Assembly (NCBI GenBank): GCA_963719485.1
Contig: OY970387.1
Span: 372,001-436,000 of the forward strand
Source: Bog-473 sp963719485
Lineage (GTDB): Bacteria; Actinomycetota; Acidimicrobiia; Acidimicrobiales; RAAP-2
DNA: 64,000 bases
Direction of reading: 5' to 3'
Shown here: positions 43,062 to 51,290 of the stretch, in pieces
Layout: each line of letters opens with the position of its first letter
Position numbering within the stretch: position 1 is the stretch's first letter
Program-made: the position numbers and the translations under genes
The notes under the pieces: model-generated
What the model was told of the DNA's origin: nothing
The model's input: only the letters and a program-made list of their open reading frames with translations
The model's database searches: none

Positions 43062-44162
43062 TCAGTCCAGCTCCGCCAGGGAGGCTGGATCGACTCCGGT
43101 GCCGCCGGACGCGCTGCTGGCGTAGGCGGCCAGTGCGAACCGGAGTATGTCGACGGCTTCCTCGCCGCTCCAGAGCATGGGGCCCTCCCCCGTCCGGAGC
43201 CAGCGCAGCCAGTGTCGACCCGAGTCCCGGAAACTGCTCGCCCAGTCGTCGTCGAGCGCGTGATACGAGCGCATCTCCCCGTCGAGGTACACCTCGAGGC
43301 TCGGCTGTTGGATGCCCCGGCCCGTGCAGCGGTTGACCCGGGCGTACCCGGCCCGGCCGGTGATCTCCCACCGCTCATCGTTTGTGTAGTAGTCGGAGCG
43401 CAGGTACATGTCCGGCGCCAGGGTGATGTCCCACACCCCGCGGACGCCGTTCTCGTGCTCCCAGACGATGGTCGTCGGCGCGTCGACTTCGACGCCCGGG
43501 AACACCTCGGTGCCGCCCACCCAGGCTCGCACCTCTCTGATGGGCCCGAAGAGCCAGAGGGCCGTCGCCAGCTTGTGCCATCCGTCGTCGAAAACCAGGA
43601 TCCCGCGGCCCCGCCGCATCTGTTGGAACTGCCAGTGGTAGCTGCTCGCCGGCACGTCCCAGCCTCCACGGCCGCTGCCCACCATCTTCATGTGGTAGCC
43701 GCTGATCTCGCCCAGCTCACCGGACGTCGCGACCGCCTTCAGCTTCACCAGGGGCTCGTAGAAGATGTAGTTCTCCATGACCCGGAGCAGTCGGTCGTTG
43801 GCGGCGGCGGCGTCGACCATGCGCCGGGCCGCCCCGAGGTCGCTGCACATCGGTTTCTGCAGGTTGACGTGCCAGCCGTACCCGAGCAGCTCGATCACGC
43901 CCTCTTCGTGGAGCGGGACCGGAAGCAGCGCCTCCACCGCGTCGACCTCCAGGCCACTGGCCGCGAGCTCGGCGGCGGAGGCGAAGGTCTTGGCGCTCGG
44001 CCAGTCGGCGGCCCGCTCGGCGCGGCGCTCCTCGCTCGGGTCGACCAGGGCCACGACCTCGACATCGGGGTTGTCGAGATAGGCCCGCACGTTGAGGTCG
44101 TAGATGCGACCGAGACCGATGAAGGCAGCCCGGACGGGCCCGTTGTACGGCGTGAAGCTCAT
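43062..44162 (-). CDS. Gfo/Idh/MocA-family oxidoreductase
   Basis: This 366-residue enzyme has an N-terminal Rossmann fold, AAFIGLGRIYDLNVRAYL, and DPSEERR at the end of strand 2 in the NAD-binding position. The motif usually read EKP is LQKP here. The C-terminal domain, including GYHMKMVGSGRGGWDVPASS and FDDGWHKLATALWLFGP, shapes the substrate site, with the aspartate and histidine in catalytic positions. It oxidises or reduces a sugar or cyclitol. ATG 44162 has GAGGTG about 10 bases upstream. Confidence 0.88.
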   Translation of the reverse strand: MSFTPYNGPVRAAFIGLGRIYDLNVRAYLDNPDVEVVALVDPSEERRAERAADWPSAKTFASAAELAASGLEVDAVEALLPVPLHEEGVIELLGYGWHVNLQKPMCSDLGAARRMVDAAAANDRLLRVMENYIFYEPLVKLKAVATSGELGEISGYHMKMVGSGRGGWDVPASSYHWQFQQMRRGRGILVFDDGWHKLATALWLFGPIREVRAWVGGTEVFPGVEVDAPTTIVWEHENGVRGVWDITLAPDMYLRSDYYTNDERWEITGRAGYARVNRCTGRGIQQPSLEVYLDGEMRSYHALDDDWASSFRDSGRHWLRWLRTGEGPMLWSGEEAVDILRFALAAYASSASGGTGVDPASLAELD

Positions 44163-44376
44163 GTGGAGGCACCTCGTATCGAAATGTCGGGCGGAGCCGG
44201 ACATCTTGGCGCGGATTGCGCCGATTCGTCTGGCCTGCCTCGGTCTGCCCGCCCCGACGAGGCAGGCCCGACCCCCCTCGCCGGGGCCCCCTTCCCGGAG
44301 ATCGATCGACACGAGCACTGAGCGGCGGAGCTCGGTCGTGTCGCGACTCTGGGGTGGTCTTCGCCTGAGCTAAAGT

Positions 44377-45117
44377 GTGCAGGTGCCTACGGTCCTCGTG
44401 GCCGTCCTGATCGGGCTGCTCACCTCCCAAATCGCCTTCATCGTCACGACGGTGTACCTCCACCGGGCTCTGGCGCACAAGGCCATCACCCTGCGGCCTT
44501 CGGTTGCTTTCGCCTGTCGCTTCATCATCTGGATGTCGACGGGCACCCGACCCCGGCAATGGGTGGCGGTGCACCGCAAGCACCACGCCCACACCGACAA
44601 GGAGGGCGACCCCCACTCGCCCGTCATCTTCGGCTACTCCCTCGTCCAGTTCGGCAATGCCGTGCTCTACCGCCGGGTCTCCAAGAACCGCGAGCAGGTT
44701 GTCCGCTACGCCAAGGACCTGCCCGAGGACCGCTGGGACAAGATCCTGTTCAACCACGCCCTCCTCGGCCTGGCCCTGGGCATCGGTCTGCTGATCGCCC
44801 TCTTCGGTTGGGAGATCGGGGTGATTGCGGCTGCCGTCCACGCCTCCGTCTACCTGCTCGGCGGTGGCGCCATCAACGGCATCGGGCACAAGTGGGGCAA
44901 GCGTCCGCACGACAATCTGGCCACCAACAACCAGTGGCTGGCCTGGCTCGTCGCCGGCGAGGGCCTCCACAACAACCACCACGCCGCCACCACCTCGAGC
45001 CGGTTGTCGTTGGCCAAGGGCGAGATCGACCCCGGCTGGTGGGCGATCCGGGTACTGGTGCTCCTGCGCTGGGCCACCGTCCGCCACGACAAGCTGGCCG
45101 CCAAATCAGCGGCCTGA
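44377..45117 (+). CDS. acyl-CoA/lipid desaturase
   Basis: This 246-residue membrane protein is a non-haem diiron desaturase. The three histidine boxes are HRALAH, HRKHHAH and HNNHHAATTS. Four membrane segments bracket them. It uses oxygen and electrons to insert a double bond into an acyl chain. At under 250 residues it is shorter than stearoyl-CoA desaturases and closer to the compact actinobacterial type. It starts with GTG 44377; GTG 44383 is also possible. No reductase is fused or adjacent. Confidence 0.9.
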   Translation: MQVPTVLVAVLIGLLTSQIAFIVTTVYLHRALAHKAITLRPSVAFACRFIIWMSTGTRPRQWVAVHRKHHAHTDKEGDPHSPVIFGYSLVQFGNAVLYRRVSKNREQVVRYAKDLPEDRWDKILFNHALLGLALGIGLLIALFGWEIGVIAAAVHASVYLLGGGAINGIGHKWGKRPHDNLATNNQWLAWLVAGEGLHNNHHAATTSSRLSLAKGEIDPGWWAIRVLVLLRWATVRHDKLAAKSAA

Positions 45118-45168
45118 TCGGCAGCGACTCGCACCTCACGGGAACCACGTGTCGGGCAAGCTGGTGCC

Positions 45169-45468
45169 GTGGGTGAGGATGGGCCGGAGCCGGGCGCCGA
45201 CGAGCTGCAACGCGTGGGGCTGTACGACCCGAGCGCTCCCGATGCGGCAGAACATCTGGACCTGATCCGCTATGTGATGGCGCAGGGGGCGACGCTCGAG
45301 GACATGGCGGGCGCCACGAATCTCGGGCAACTGGCGCTCGACAGGACCATTCGGCCCCGGAGCCCGCTCACGCTGGGGGAGGTCGCCGCGTCGGCCGGCA
45401 TCGACTGGCCGACGGCCGAGCGGCTGATGACCGCCGTCGGACTCGGGAGGACCCCGACGCGCTCGTGA
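45169..45468 (+). CDS. adenylate-cyclase regulatory domain, 5' part of a split gene
   Basis: This 99-residue protein matches the first part of the regulatory domain found at the N terminus of class III cyclases such as mycobacterial Rv1264: LDLIRYVMAQGATLEDMAGA, then a helix-turn-helix-like AASAGIDWPTAERLMTAVGL. The frame then ends in GRTPTRS. If one G is added to the GGG at 45445-45447, the sequence continues in the downstream frame as EDPDALVTDHES, the expected family sequence. The gene therefore looks broken by a one-base deletion, or it is naturally split with overlap. Confidence 0.75.
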   Translation: MGEDGPEPGADELQRVGLYDPSAPDAAEHLDLIRYVMAQGATLEDMAGATNLGQLALDRTIRPRSPLTLGEVAASAGIDWPTAERLMTAVGLGRTPTRS

Positions 45469-46265
45469 CCGACCACGAGTCCGTGACCGTCCGTCTGCTG
45501 GCAGGGGCGAACAACGATCTGCTCGGTGAGGAGGCGACGTTGCAGCTCGCACGGGTCACCGGGAGCGCGATGGCCCGACTGGCCGAGGCTGTCGTGGGAC
45601 TCTTTCGCCTCCGGGTGGAGCTTCCTCGGCGGGCGGCGGGCATGCCCTACGTCGACATCGTCAAGGAATACGCAGATCTGACCGAGACCCTGCTTCCCGC
45701 GTTCGTCACGACGCTCGAGGCGGCGCTCCGCCGCCAGATCGTGGCGGTCGCCGAGCGCATGTGGTCGACCGACGCTGAACGATCGATCGTGATGCTGCAG
45801 CGAACCATCGGGTTCGTCGACCTCGTGGACTACACCTCGGCGACCGCGAGACTGTCCTTGCGTGAGCTGACGGATGTCCTGATTGAGTTCGATGCTCGTA
45901 CATCCGACGTCGTGTCGAAGGGTCATGGTCAGATCGTCAAGATGATCGGCGACGAGGCGATGTTCGTGACCGAGGATGCAGCCGGCGCCTGCCGGATCGC
46001 GCTGGAACTGGTCGACGCCTCCGGCGGGAAGATGCCCCCGGTCCGCGTCGGACTCGCCACGGGCGAGATGGTTTCGGTGTTCGGCGACGTCTACGGCCAC
46101 GATGTCAATCTGGCCGCCCGGCTGGTCGAGGCCGCCGATCCGTCGACGGTGGTGGTCTCGGAACAGGTTCGGTCTGCGGCAGGCGGCTTCCGCTACGAGC
46201 TTCTTCCACCTCTGGCCCTCAAGGGCTTCGCGCAGCCGACGACCGCGTATCGGGTGGTGAGGTGA
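45465..46265 (+). CDS. class III adenylate cyclase, catalytic part
   Basis: This 266-residue protein contains the second part of the regulatory region (about 1-100, with ARVTGSAMARLAEAVVGLF) and the class III catalytic domain. TIGFVDLVDYT holds the two metal-binding aspartates, KMIGDEAMF follows, and NLAARLVEAADPSTVVVSE holds the conserved Asn and Arg. It should make cAMP, feeding a CRP-type regulator like the one implied at 17759. The GTG at 45465 overlaps the stop of the regulatory part (GTGA). As a separate polypeptide it may be unregulated, or the two chains may reassemble. Confidence 0.85.
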   Translation: MTDHESVTVRLLAGANNDLLGEEATLQLARVTGSAMARLAEAVVGLFRLRVELPRRAAGMPYVDIVKEYADLTETLLPAFVTTLEAALRRQIVAVAERMWSTDAERSIVMLQRTIGFVDLVDYTSATARLSLRELTDVLIEFDARTSDVVSKGHGQIVKMIGDEAMFVTEDAAGACRIALELVDASGGKMPPVRVGLATGEMVSVFGDVYGHDVNLAARLVEAADPSTVVVSEQVRSAAGGFRYELLPPLALKGFAQPTTAYRVVR

Positions 46266-46283
46266 CGCCCGCCCGCCCTCACC

Positions 46284-46871
46284 TCACCACCAAAAGGTCG
46301 GGTAGTGGCGGGTGGCGTTCCCGGACAGGTTGTTCACGACCACGGCGACGACGAGCAAGATGCCGGACCCCGCGAGGATGGGTGTGAGCACGAACTCGTA
46401 GCCGAGGTGATGGACCTGGGCCGGTCCGAGCACGGCGATGAGCGCTGTCGCGCCCGCGGGGGGATGCAGGGAATGGGTGAGCTGCAAGACCACGATCGTG
46501 GTGGCGACGGCCAGGGCCGCAGCCAGGCCGACATGCGATCCGAGCACCTTGTACGCGGTCACGCCGACAGTGGCGGCGACCAATTGGCCGACGACGAGGT
46601 TGCGCGGTTGGGCGAAGTCCGAATGTGGCGCCCCGTACAACAGTGCAGCGGAGGCGCCGAAGGAACCCACGAGAAAGAGCCTCGTGGAGAGCGGGAGATC
46701 GGGGTAGAGGCTCGGGATCGCGATCAGGAAGATCCCGATGGCGGCGGCGGCAAAGCTCAGCAGGACGACCGAGATCGGCTGTCGTGTCTTGGCGCGCGCT
46801 CCCGTTCCGCGCATCCGCCCGAAGTACACGGCAAGAGGTGAAGAACCCGCTTTCTCTTCCATCGCCGCCAT
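46284..46871 (-). CDS. HPP-family membrane protein
   Basis: This 195-residue protein has about five hydrophobic segments and the family-defining SLHPPAGATALIAVLG motif. Other landmarks are FGASAALLYGAPHSDFAQP and FWW at the C terminus. HPP proteins have been linked to nitrite transport in plastids and cyanobacteria; the bacterial role is less clear. It converges with the cyclase gene. ATG 46862 is a second possible start. Confidence 0.88.
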   Translation of the reverse strand: MAAMEEKAGSSPLAVYFGRMRGTGARAKTRQPISVVLLSFAAAAIGIFLIAIPSLYPDLPLSTRLFLVGSFGASAALLYGAPHSDFAQPRNLVVGQLVAATVGVTAYKVLGSHVGLAAALAVATTIVVLQLTHSLHPPAGATALIAVLGPAQVHHLGYEFVLTPILAGSGILLVVAVVVNNLSGNATRHYPTFWW

Positions 46872-46913
46872 GCAACCTATCCGGTCGGTGGCAGGCGAGT
46901 CCGCTCCGGGCGC

Positions 46914-47231
46914 TCACACCCGAGCGCGCAGCGCAAGCCAACTCGTTCCGGGCAGGGTTTCGATCAACCGGTGGACCTCGTGTGCCCGGAGCAGGACCCA
47001 GTCCCCGGCTCCAAGGTGGAGCTGCTCGCCGTTCACTTCGAGCACCGCCCCACCGTGCAGGACGACGACCCACTCGTCGTGGTCCTGGTCGTAGACGAGA
47101 GGTGCCGGCAGCGCACCGCTGAGGATCTGCTCGACCACGGCGCCACCGAGGCGGGCTATCTCCACACTGTGCTCGCCGACGGACGGTGCGTCTGTCGGCG
47201 GAAGAAGTCGGCCGCGGACGACATCCGTCAT
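46914..47231 (-). CDS. single-domain cupin
   Basis: This 105-residue protein is a small cupin barrel. The motifs QDHDEWVVVLHGGAVLEVNG and the second strand pair HLGAGDWVLLRAHEVHRLIE supply the His, Glu and His metal ligands. Typical roles are sugar or small-acid binding or simple isomerase activity. Its ATG overlaps the stop of the methyltransferase pseudogene by four bases, so they belong to one operon. Confidence 0.85.
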   Translation of the reverse strand: MTDVVRGRLLPPTDAPSVGEHSVEIARLGGAVVEQILSGALPAPLVYDQDHDEWVVVLHGGAVLEVNGEQLHLGAGDWVLLRAHEVHRLIETLPGTSWLALRARV

Positions 47232-47887
47232 GGCAACCGCTCAAGTCGCGTTGCCACCACTACAGCGTCGTGGACCGTGGTCGTGACGCCGTCGGGCTTC
47301 GTGGCCGACCGCGGCCTCGACTCATTGACGACGACGGTCCACGAGGCGTCGAGAAGACGGACGATGTCGTCGCCCGTGTAGAACCGGTCCGGCGTCGAGG
47401 GGCGCTGAACGCCGGAGGCCAGGTCGGACAGGTCGTGGGCGACCACCAGCAATGTCCCTCCCGCCCGTACGGCTGCGGCCAGCCCGGCGAACAATCGAAA
47501 GCGTGGCGCCGGCGGTAGCTGCATGAACTGCGCCGAGACGAGGTCGAACGCGTCGTGCTCGGGCGCGCTGGCGAGAAGGTCGACATGCAGTCACTCGATC
47601 CGCGACGAAGGGGCCGCATCGATGTCGCGCACGTGCTGCGCGGCTCGTTCGAGAGCGACGCCGGAGATGTCGGTCGCCACGACATCCCAGCCGCGTCGTG
47701 CGAGCCAGATTGCGTCGGCCCCCTCACCGCACCCGACGTCCAGGGCTCGTCCGGGCGCCAGACCGGCTACTTCTGCGACGAGTTGCGGGTTGGGATTGCC
47801 GCTCCAGACACGCTCCGAGGACCGATAGCGCTCGTTCCAGAAGTCCTCATCGAACCTGAATTCGGTCTCGTGATTGTGCTCAGTCAT
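47228..47887 (-). pseudogene. class I SAM methyltransferase (TehB-like) with an in-frame TGA
   Basis: The two fragments are in one frame. The N-terminal part (residues 1-98) has FWNERYRSSERVWSG and motif I, ALDVGCGEGADAIWLARR. Codon 99 is TGA (47591-47593), after SSRIE and before LHVDLL, where homologues have tryptophan in a WxxADLL pattern; TGG to TGA is one change. The C-terminal part starts with QFMQLPPAPRF and ends VVVATRLERLP. As read, the product lacks the later beta strands. It is either a recent null allele, a sequence error or UGA read-through. Confidence 0.8.
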
Positions 47888-47915
47888 GTCTCCCGCGACG
47901 ACCCGGCGATCCCTC

Positions 47916-49019
47916 TCAGTCCCCCCGCGACCCACTCCCGAGGCCCCCGATCCCCAACGATCCGTCGAGCGCGCCGGTGGGATCGCCCGGGACACCTTCG
48001 AGCTGGGCCGCATGCTCTCCAACTCCGGCGGCGGTCGCGTCGCCGAACTCGCCCGGCAACGGAGGAGGGCTGTCGAGAAAGTCCGCGGTGGGCACGAAGA
48101 ACAGGCTGCCGGTCACCGCGGTGGAGAAATCGAGGATCCGGTCGTAGTTGCCGGGCGGGTCACCGAGGAACATGTGCTGGAGCATGAGCTCGGTGACCGA
48201 AGGGGTGGCGGCGTACCCGATAAAGTACGTGCCGAACTCCTTGGCTCCCAACGACCCGAAGGGCATGTTCTCCCGCAGGATCTGACGCTGGGTGCCATCC
48301 GGATCGAAGATCGTGTTGAGCGCAACGTGCGAATTGGTGGGCTTGACATCGTCGTCCATCTCCACGTTGGAGAGCTTGGCCCGCCCGATCGCCCGCTCCT
48401 GCTCCTCGACCGGCAGGGCATCCCAGGCGGCCATGTCGTGCAGGTACTTCTGGACGATCACGTAGCTCCCGCCGGCGAACGAGGGATCCTCGTCCCCGAT
48501 CGTCACCGCCGCGTCCGCGGCCGACCCGCACGGGTTCTCCGTCCCGTCGACGAAGCCCAGCAGGTCCCGTTCGTCGAAGTATCTGAACCCGTGGACCTCG
48601 TCGACCACCGTGGCGGCTCCGGCGAGCCGGCCGACAACCAGGGAGGCCAGTTCCCAACACAGATCCATCGTGGCGGCCCGGACATGGAACAAGAGGTCAC
48701 CCGGGGTGGCGACTGCCACATGCGGATCACCGTCGAGGGCCTCGAACGGGTGCAGTTCGGCCGGCCGAGGGCCGGCAAAGAGGCGGTCCCATGCCACCGA
48801 ACCGATTCCCGCCACCACGGCCAGACCGCCTTCGAGGGAACGGAAGCCGACCGTCCGGGCCAGCCCCGACAGGTCGGCCAGCAGGTCCTGGACCACCCCT
48901 TCACCGCCGTCGTCGATGGTCAGGACGAGGATGACGGCGCTGGCCGTCAGCGGGGTGAGGACGGGCTGCGCGACCGGTGGTCCGGCGACGCCGGCCGGGT
49001 TCTGTGCGACGTTGGCCAT
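47916..49019 (-). CDS. DyP-type haem peroxidase with an encapsulin-targeting tail
   Basis: This 367-residue protein is a dye-decolourising peroxidase. The distal motif is GFVDGTENP, the proximal haem ligand is the histidine in PTNSHVALNTIF, and the arginine of the RENMPFG region follows. It reduces hydrogen peroxide using broad substrates. The last residues are DGSLGIGGLGSGSRGD, which closely match the cargo-loading peptide (DGSLGIGSL) that sends DyP into encapsulin shells. No encapsulin gene is present beside it, so loading would be in trans. Confidence 0.92.
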   Translation of the reverse strand: MANVAQNPAGVAGPPVAQPVLTPLTASAVILVLTIDDGGEGVVQDLLADLSGLARTVGFRSLEGGLAVVAGIGSVAWDRLFAGPRPAELHPFEALDGDPHVAVATPGDLLFHVRAATMDLCWELASLVVGRLAGAATVVDEVHGFRYFDERDLLGFVDGTENPCGSAADAAVTIGDEDPSFAGGSYVIVQKYLHDMAAWDALPVEEQERAIGRAKLSNVEMDDDVKPTNSHVALNTIFDPDGTQRQILRENMPFGSLGAKEFGTYFIGYAATPSVTELMLQHMFLGDPPGNYDRILDFSTAVTGSLFFVPTADFLDSPPPLPGEFGDATAAGVGEHAAQLEGVPGDPTGALDGSLGIGGLGSGSRGD

Positions 49020-49179
49020 GGACGTGCTCCCGCGTTTCCTCTCCGGTTTTCCTCGGGTCGACGGGGCAATGGCAGCCCGGTGTCGGTTCCGGACGAGCGT
49101 AGCGGTGGGGGCACCACGGGGCTTGAAGATTCTCGCTGTCGGAAGCCGGAGCCTCGGGCCGCACGGACGGCCCGATGCG

Positions 49180-49956
49180 TCATCCGGGAGGACGATGGGC
49201 GCTCACCACGCAGTACTGGGTTCCGTCACCGAGAGTCGCGTCGAGGACCAGGCCTGCGCGGGCGAGCGCGGCGAGAAGCTCCTCCCGGCTGAGTGCCGAG
49301 CCGAGCCACTGCGGCTCGAGGCAGCCTCGTGGCTTGTGGCCGCGCAGCCGGCTCACACGCTTCACGAGCGTGTCGTCCGCGGCCCACGACTCGCGCCGGT
49401 GGATCTCCGGTTGCTCGCTGACCTGGAAGACAGTCCAGCCTCCCGGCCGCAGGACCCGTCCGATCTCCTCGATGTAGCCACAGGTGACCCGTGGGTCGGG
49501 GATGTGTTGGAAGACGATGAACGAGTAGGCAACGTCCATGCTGGCGTCGGCCACGCCGCGCAGATCAAGCCCGCTCCCCACGACGAGCTCTACGTTTGCC
49601 ACATCGGCGAGAGCCTCGCGGGCACGATCGATCATCTCCTTCGAGACATCGACTCCGACGACGTGGCGGGCACGGTCGGCCAGCGCTCTGGTCAAGCGCC
49701 CGATGCCACAGCCGACTTCGATGACCCGGTCAGTCGGCTCGATCGTGCGCGAGAAAGGCTCCAGCGTGCGGTCGAGGTTGTCAGGTCCCGACGCCCAGAA
49801 CTCAGCCTCGTCGGTATGGGCGTAGTCGAGCGTGCTGTGGATGAAGAACATGGCATTCTCACGGGCCTTGGCGTCCCAGTAGGCGCGCATGGCCCGCCCC
49901 TCGGCTCCGTCGGCCTCGGTGCCGGCCGGTGCCCTTGTGGTGGAGAAAGGCTTCAT
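49180..49956 (-). CDS. class I SAM-dependent methyltransferase
   Basis: This 258-residue protein has motif I VIEVGCGIGRLTRALADRA, the acidic strand-2 end GVDVSKEMID, and the motif SFIVFQHIPDPR. The C-terminal lid (about 190-258) is rich in arginine. It transfers a methyl group from SAM to an unknown acceptor. It is the only gene between the DyP peroxidase and the structured region 49957-50321, both on the same strand. Confidence 0.87.
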   Translation of the reverse strand: MKPFSTTRAPAGTEADGAEGRAMRAYWDAKARENAMFFIHSTLDYAHTDEAEFWASGPDNLDRTLEPFSRTIEPTDRVIEVGCGIGRLTRALADRARHVVGVDVSKEMIDRAREALADVANVELVVGSGLDLRGVADASMDVAYSFIVFQHIPDPRVTCGYIEEIGRVLRPGGWTVFQVSEQPEIHRRESWAADDTLVKRVSRLRGHKPRGCLEPQWLGSALSREELLAALARAGLVLDATLGDGTQYCVVSAHRPPG

Positions 49957-50321
49957 CTCGCTCGTCCGCCCCTATCTCTCGAGACCTCGGAGAGGGAAAC
50001 GCCCCCACAGGGGCGACCTTGCGTGGGCTGGTGGCCGGAGCCGCCCCGGGGAAGCTGCGGGGCATCCATCGGGGGCCAGATGGGCAGATGGGCTGGGTTG
50101 TCCCCGCCGGCACGGCGCAGCCGGAGGGGCGACACACGGGCGATGCGTCGCTCGATTACCGTGCCAGACGCGATTCGGCCGGCGCCCCCTCCGGGGGTAA
50201 TTGGGGGTGAGGACCAAGGGCGCCGGCCGTCTCGCGGTAAGGAGAGCCTAAAGGTCCCGCGTAAGGCCCCGCTGTGCGGCGCGTTACGAACTCGTGGCAG
50301 TTTCGACGCGAAATGCCGCCC
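49957..50321. other. 365-bp intergenic region with a long inverted repeat
   Basis: No gene is apparent. The main feature is the 12+12 perfect inverted repeat at 50176-50229. The flanking sequence is very GC-rich, with several smaller hairpin-forming stretches such as the CCCCTGTGGGGG hairpin near 50003-50014. The region lies between the end of the quinone oxidoreductase-type gene and the methyltransferase start, so it should hold a terminator and a promoter. Confidence 0.5.
50176..50229. repeat. 12-bp perfect inverted repeat with an inner hairpin
   Basis: CGGCCGGCGCCC (50176-50187) pairs with GGGCGCCGGCCG (50218-50229). The intervening 30 bases contain TAATTGGGGGTGAGGACC and can form a small CCCCC/GGGGG hairpin at its edge. 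It is far stronger than a usual rho-independent stem and has no T run. It may be a terminator, a structured RNA element or a DNA-binding site. Confidence 0.7.
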
Positions 50322-51290
50322 TCAGGGAATGAGCAGCACGCGGCCGAAGGCCTGCCGGCTCTCGATGTACGCGTGGGCCCCCGCCGCGTCCGAGAGCGGG
50401 AACGTCCGGTCGATGACGACCTTCAGCTCGCCCCGGGCGATGGCGTCCAGGTGCCCCGCGATCATGGCGTGCGGGCGGGGTGACAGGAGCAGCTCGGCCC
50501 CCAAGAAGTAGCCCGACAACGTCTGGTTGTTGCCTCGCATGGTGGAGATGTCGATGAGCTCCGCCGATGATCTCCCGGCATCACCCACCGTGACGCACCG
50601 ACCTCGGTAGGCCAGCACGTTGATGCTCCCCTGCAGCGTCACGCCGCCCACCGAGTCGACCACCACGTCCACGCCGCGGCCATCCGTCAGCCGACGCGCC
50701 TCCGCGACGAAGTCGTGGATGACGTAGTTGATTCCCTCATCGAGGCCCAGTTCCTTCAGGCGCTCGAGGCGGTCGTCGGTCGAAGCAGTCGCGAGGACCC
50801 GTGCCCCGGCCCGCTTGGCCATCTGGATCGCCGCGATACCCACGCCACCTGCCCCGGCGTGGATCAGCGCCGTCTCGCCGGCCCGGAGGTGGCCGAACTC
50901 GAACAGGCAGTCGTCGGCCGTGCCGAAAGGAACCGGCACGCACGCTCCCTCCTCGGTCGAAACGCCGTCGGGGATCTTCCAGGCGAAGCCCTCAGGGGTC
51001 GTCCTTCGTTCGGCGTGCGAACCGTCGACCCCCACAGTCACCGCACGGTCCCCCACCGCGAAGCCGCGCACGTCTGCCCCCACTTCGACGACGGTGCCGG
51101 CGCACTGGTAGCCCACCACGTGCGGTACGTGCCCCAGGTCGCCGCCCAGCCGGTTGAGCGTGTCGCCACCCTCGATGCTGACCGCCTCGACGGCGACGAG
51201 GATCTCGCCCGGGCCCGGCACCGGGTCGGCCACGTCCTCGTAGCGGAACACCTCGGGCGCTCCGGTCTCGTAGTACACCGCTGCCTTCAT
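50322..51290 (-). CDS. zinc-binding-type alcohol dehydrogenase/quinone oxidoreductase
   Basis: This 322-residue MDR enzyme has the N-terminal GroES-like domain with VEVGADVRGFAVGDRAVTVG and the Rossmann domain AGAGGVGIAAIQMAKRAGARV. It lacks the zinc cysteines, so it belongs to the NADPH:quinone oxidoreductase branch. It overlaps the upstream monooxygenase gene by 4 bases (ATGA). The two may act in one catabolic step, with the reductase reducing an enone or aldehyde intermediate. Confidence 0.9.
   Translation of the reverse strand: MKAAVYYETGAPEVFRYEDVADPVPGPGEILVAVEAVSIEGGDTLNRLGGDLGHVPHVVGYQCAGTVVEVGADVRGFAVGDRAVTVGVDGSHAERRTTPEGFAWKIPDGVSTEEGACVPVPFGTADDCLFEFGHLRAGETALIHAGAGGVGIAAIQMAKRAGARVLATASTDDRLERLKELGLDEGINYVIHDFVAEARRLTDGRGVDVVVDSVGGVTLQGSINVLAYRGRCVTVGDAGRSSAELIDISTMRGNNQTLSGYFLGAELLLSPRPHAMIAGHLDAIARGELKVVIDRTFPLSDAAGAHAYIESRQAFGRVLLIP

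Noticed and set aside
45441..45468. Programmed -1 frameshifting in the cyclase gene
   Set aside because: The direction would be right, but there is no X XXY YYZ slippery heptamer or evident downstream stem; a one-base deletion or error is simpler.
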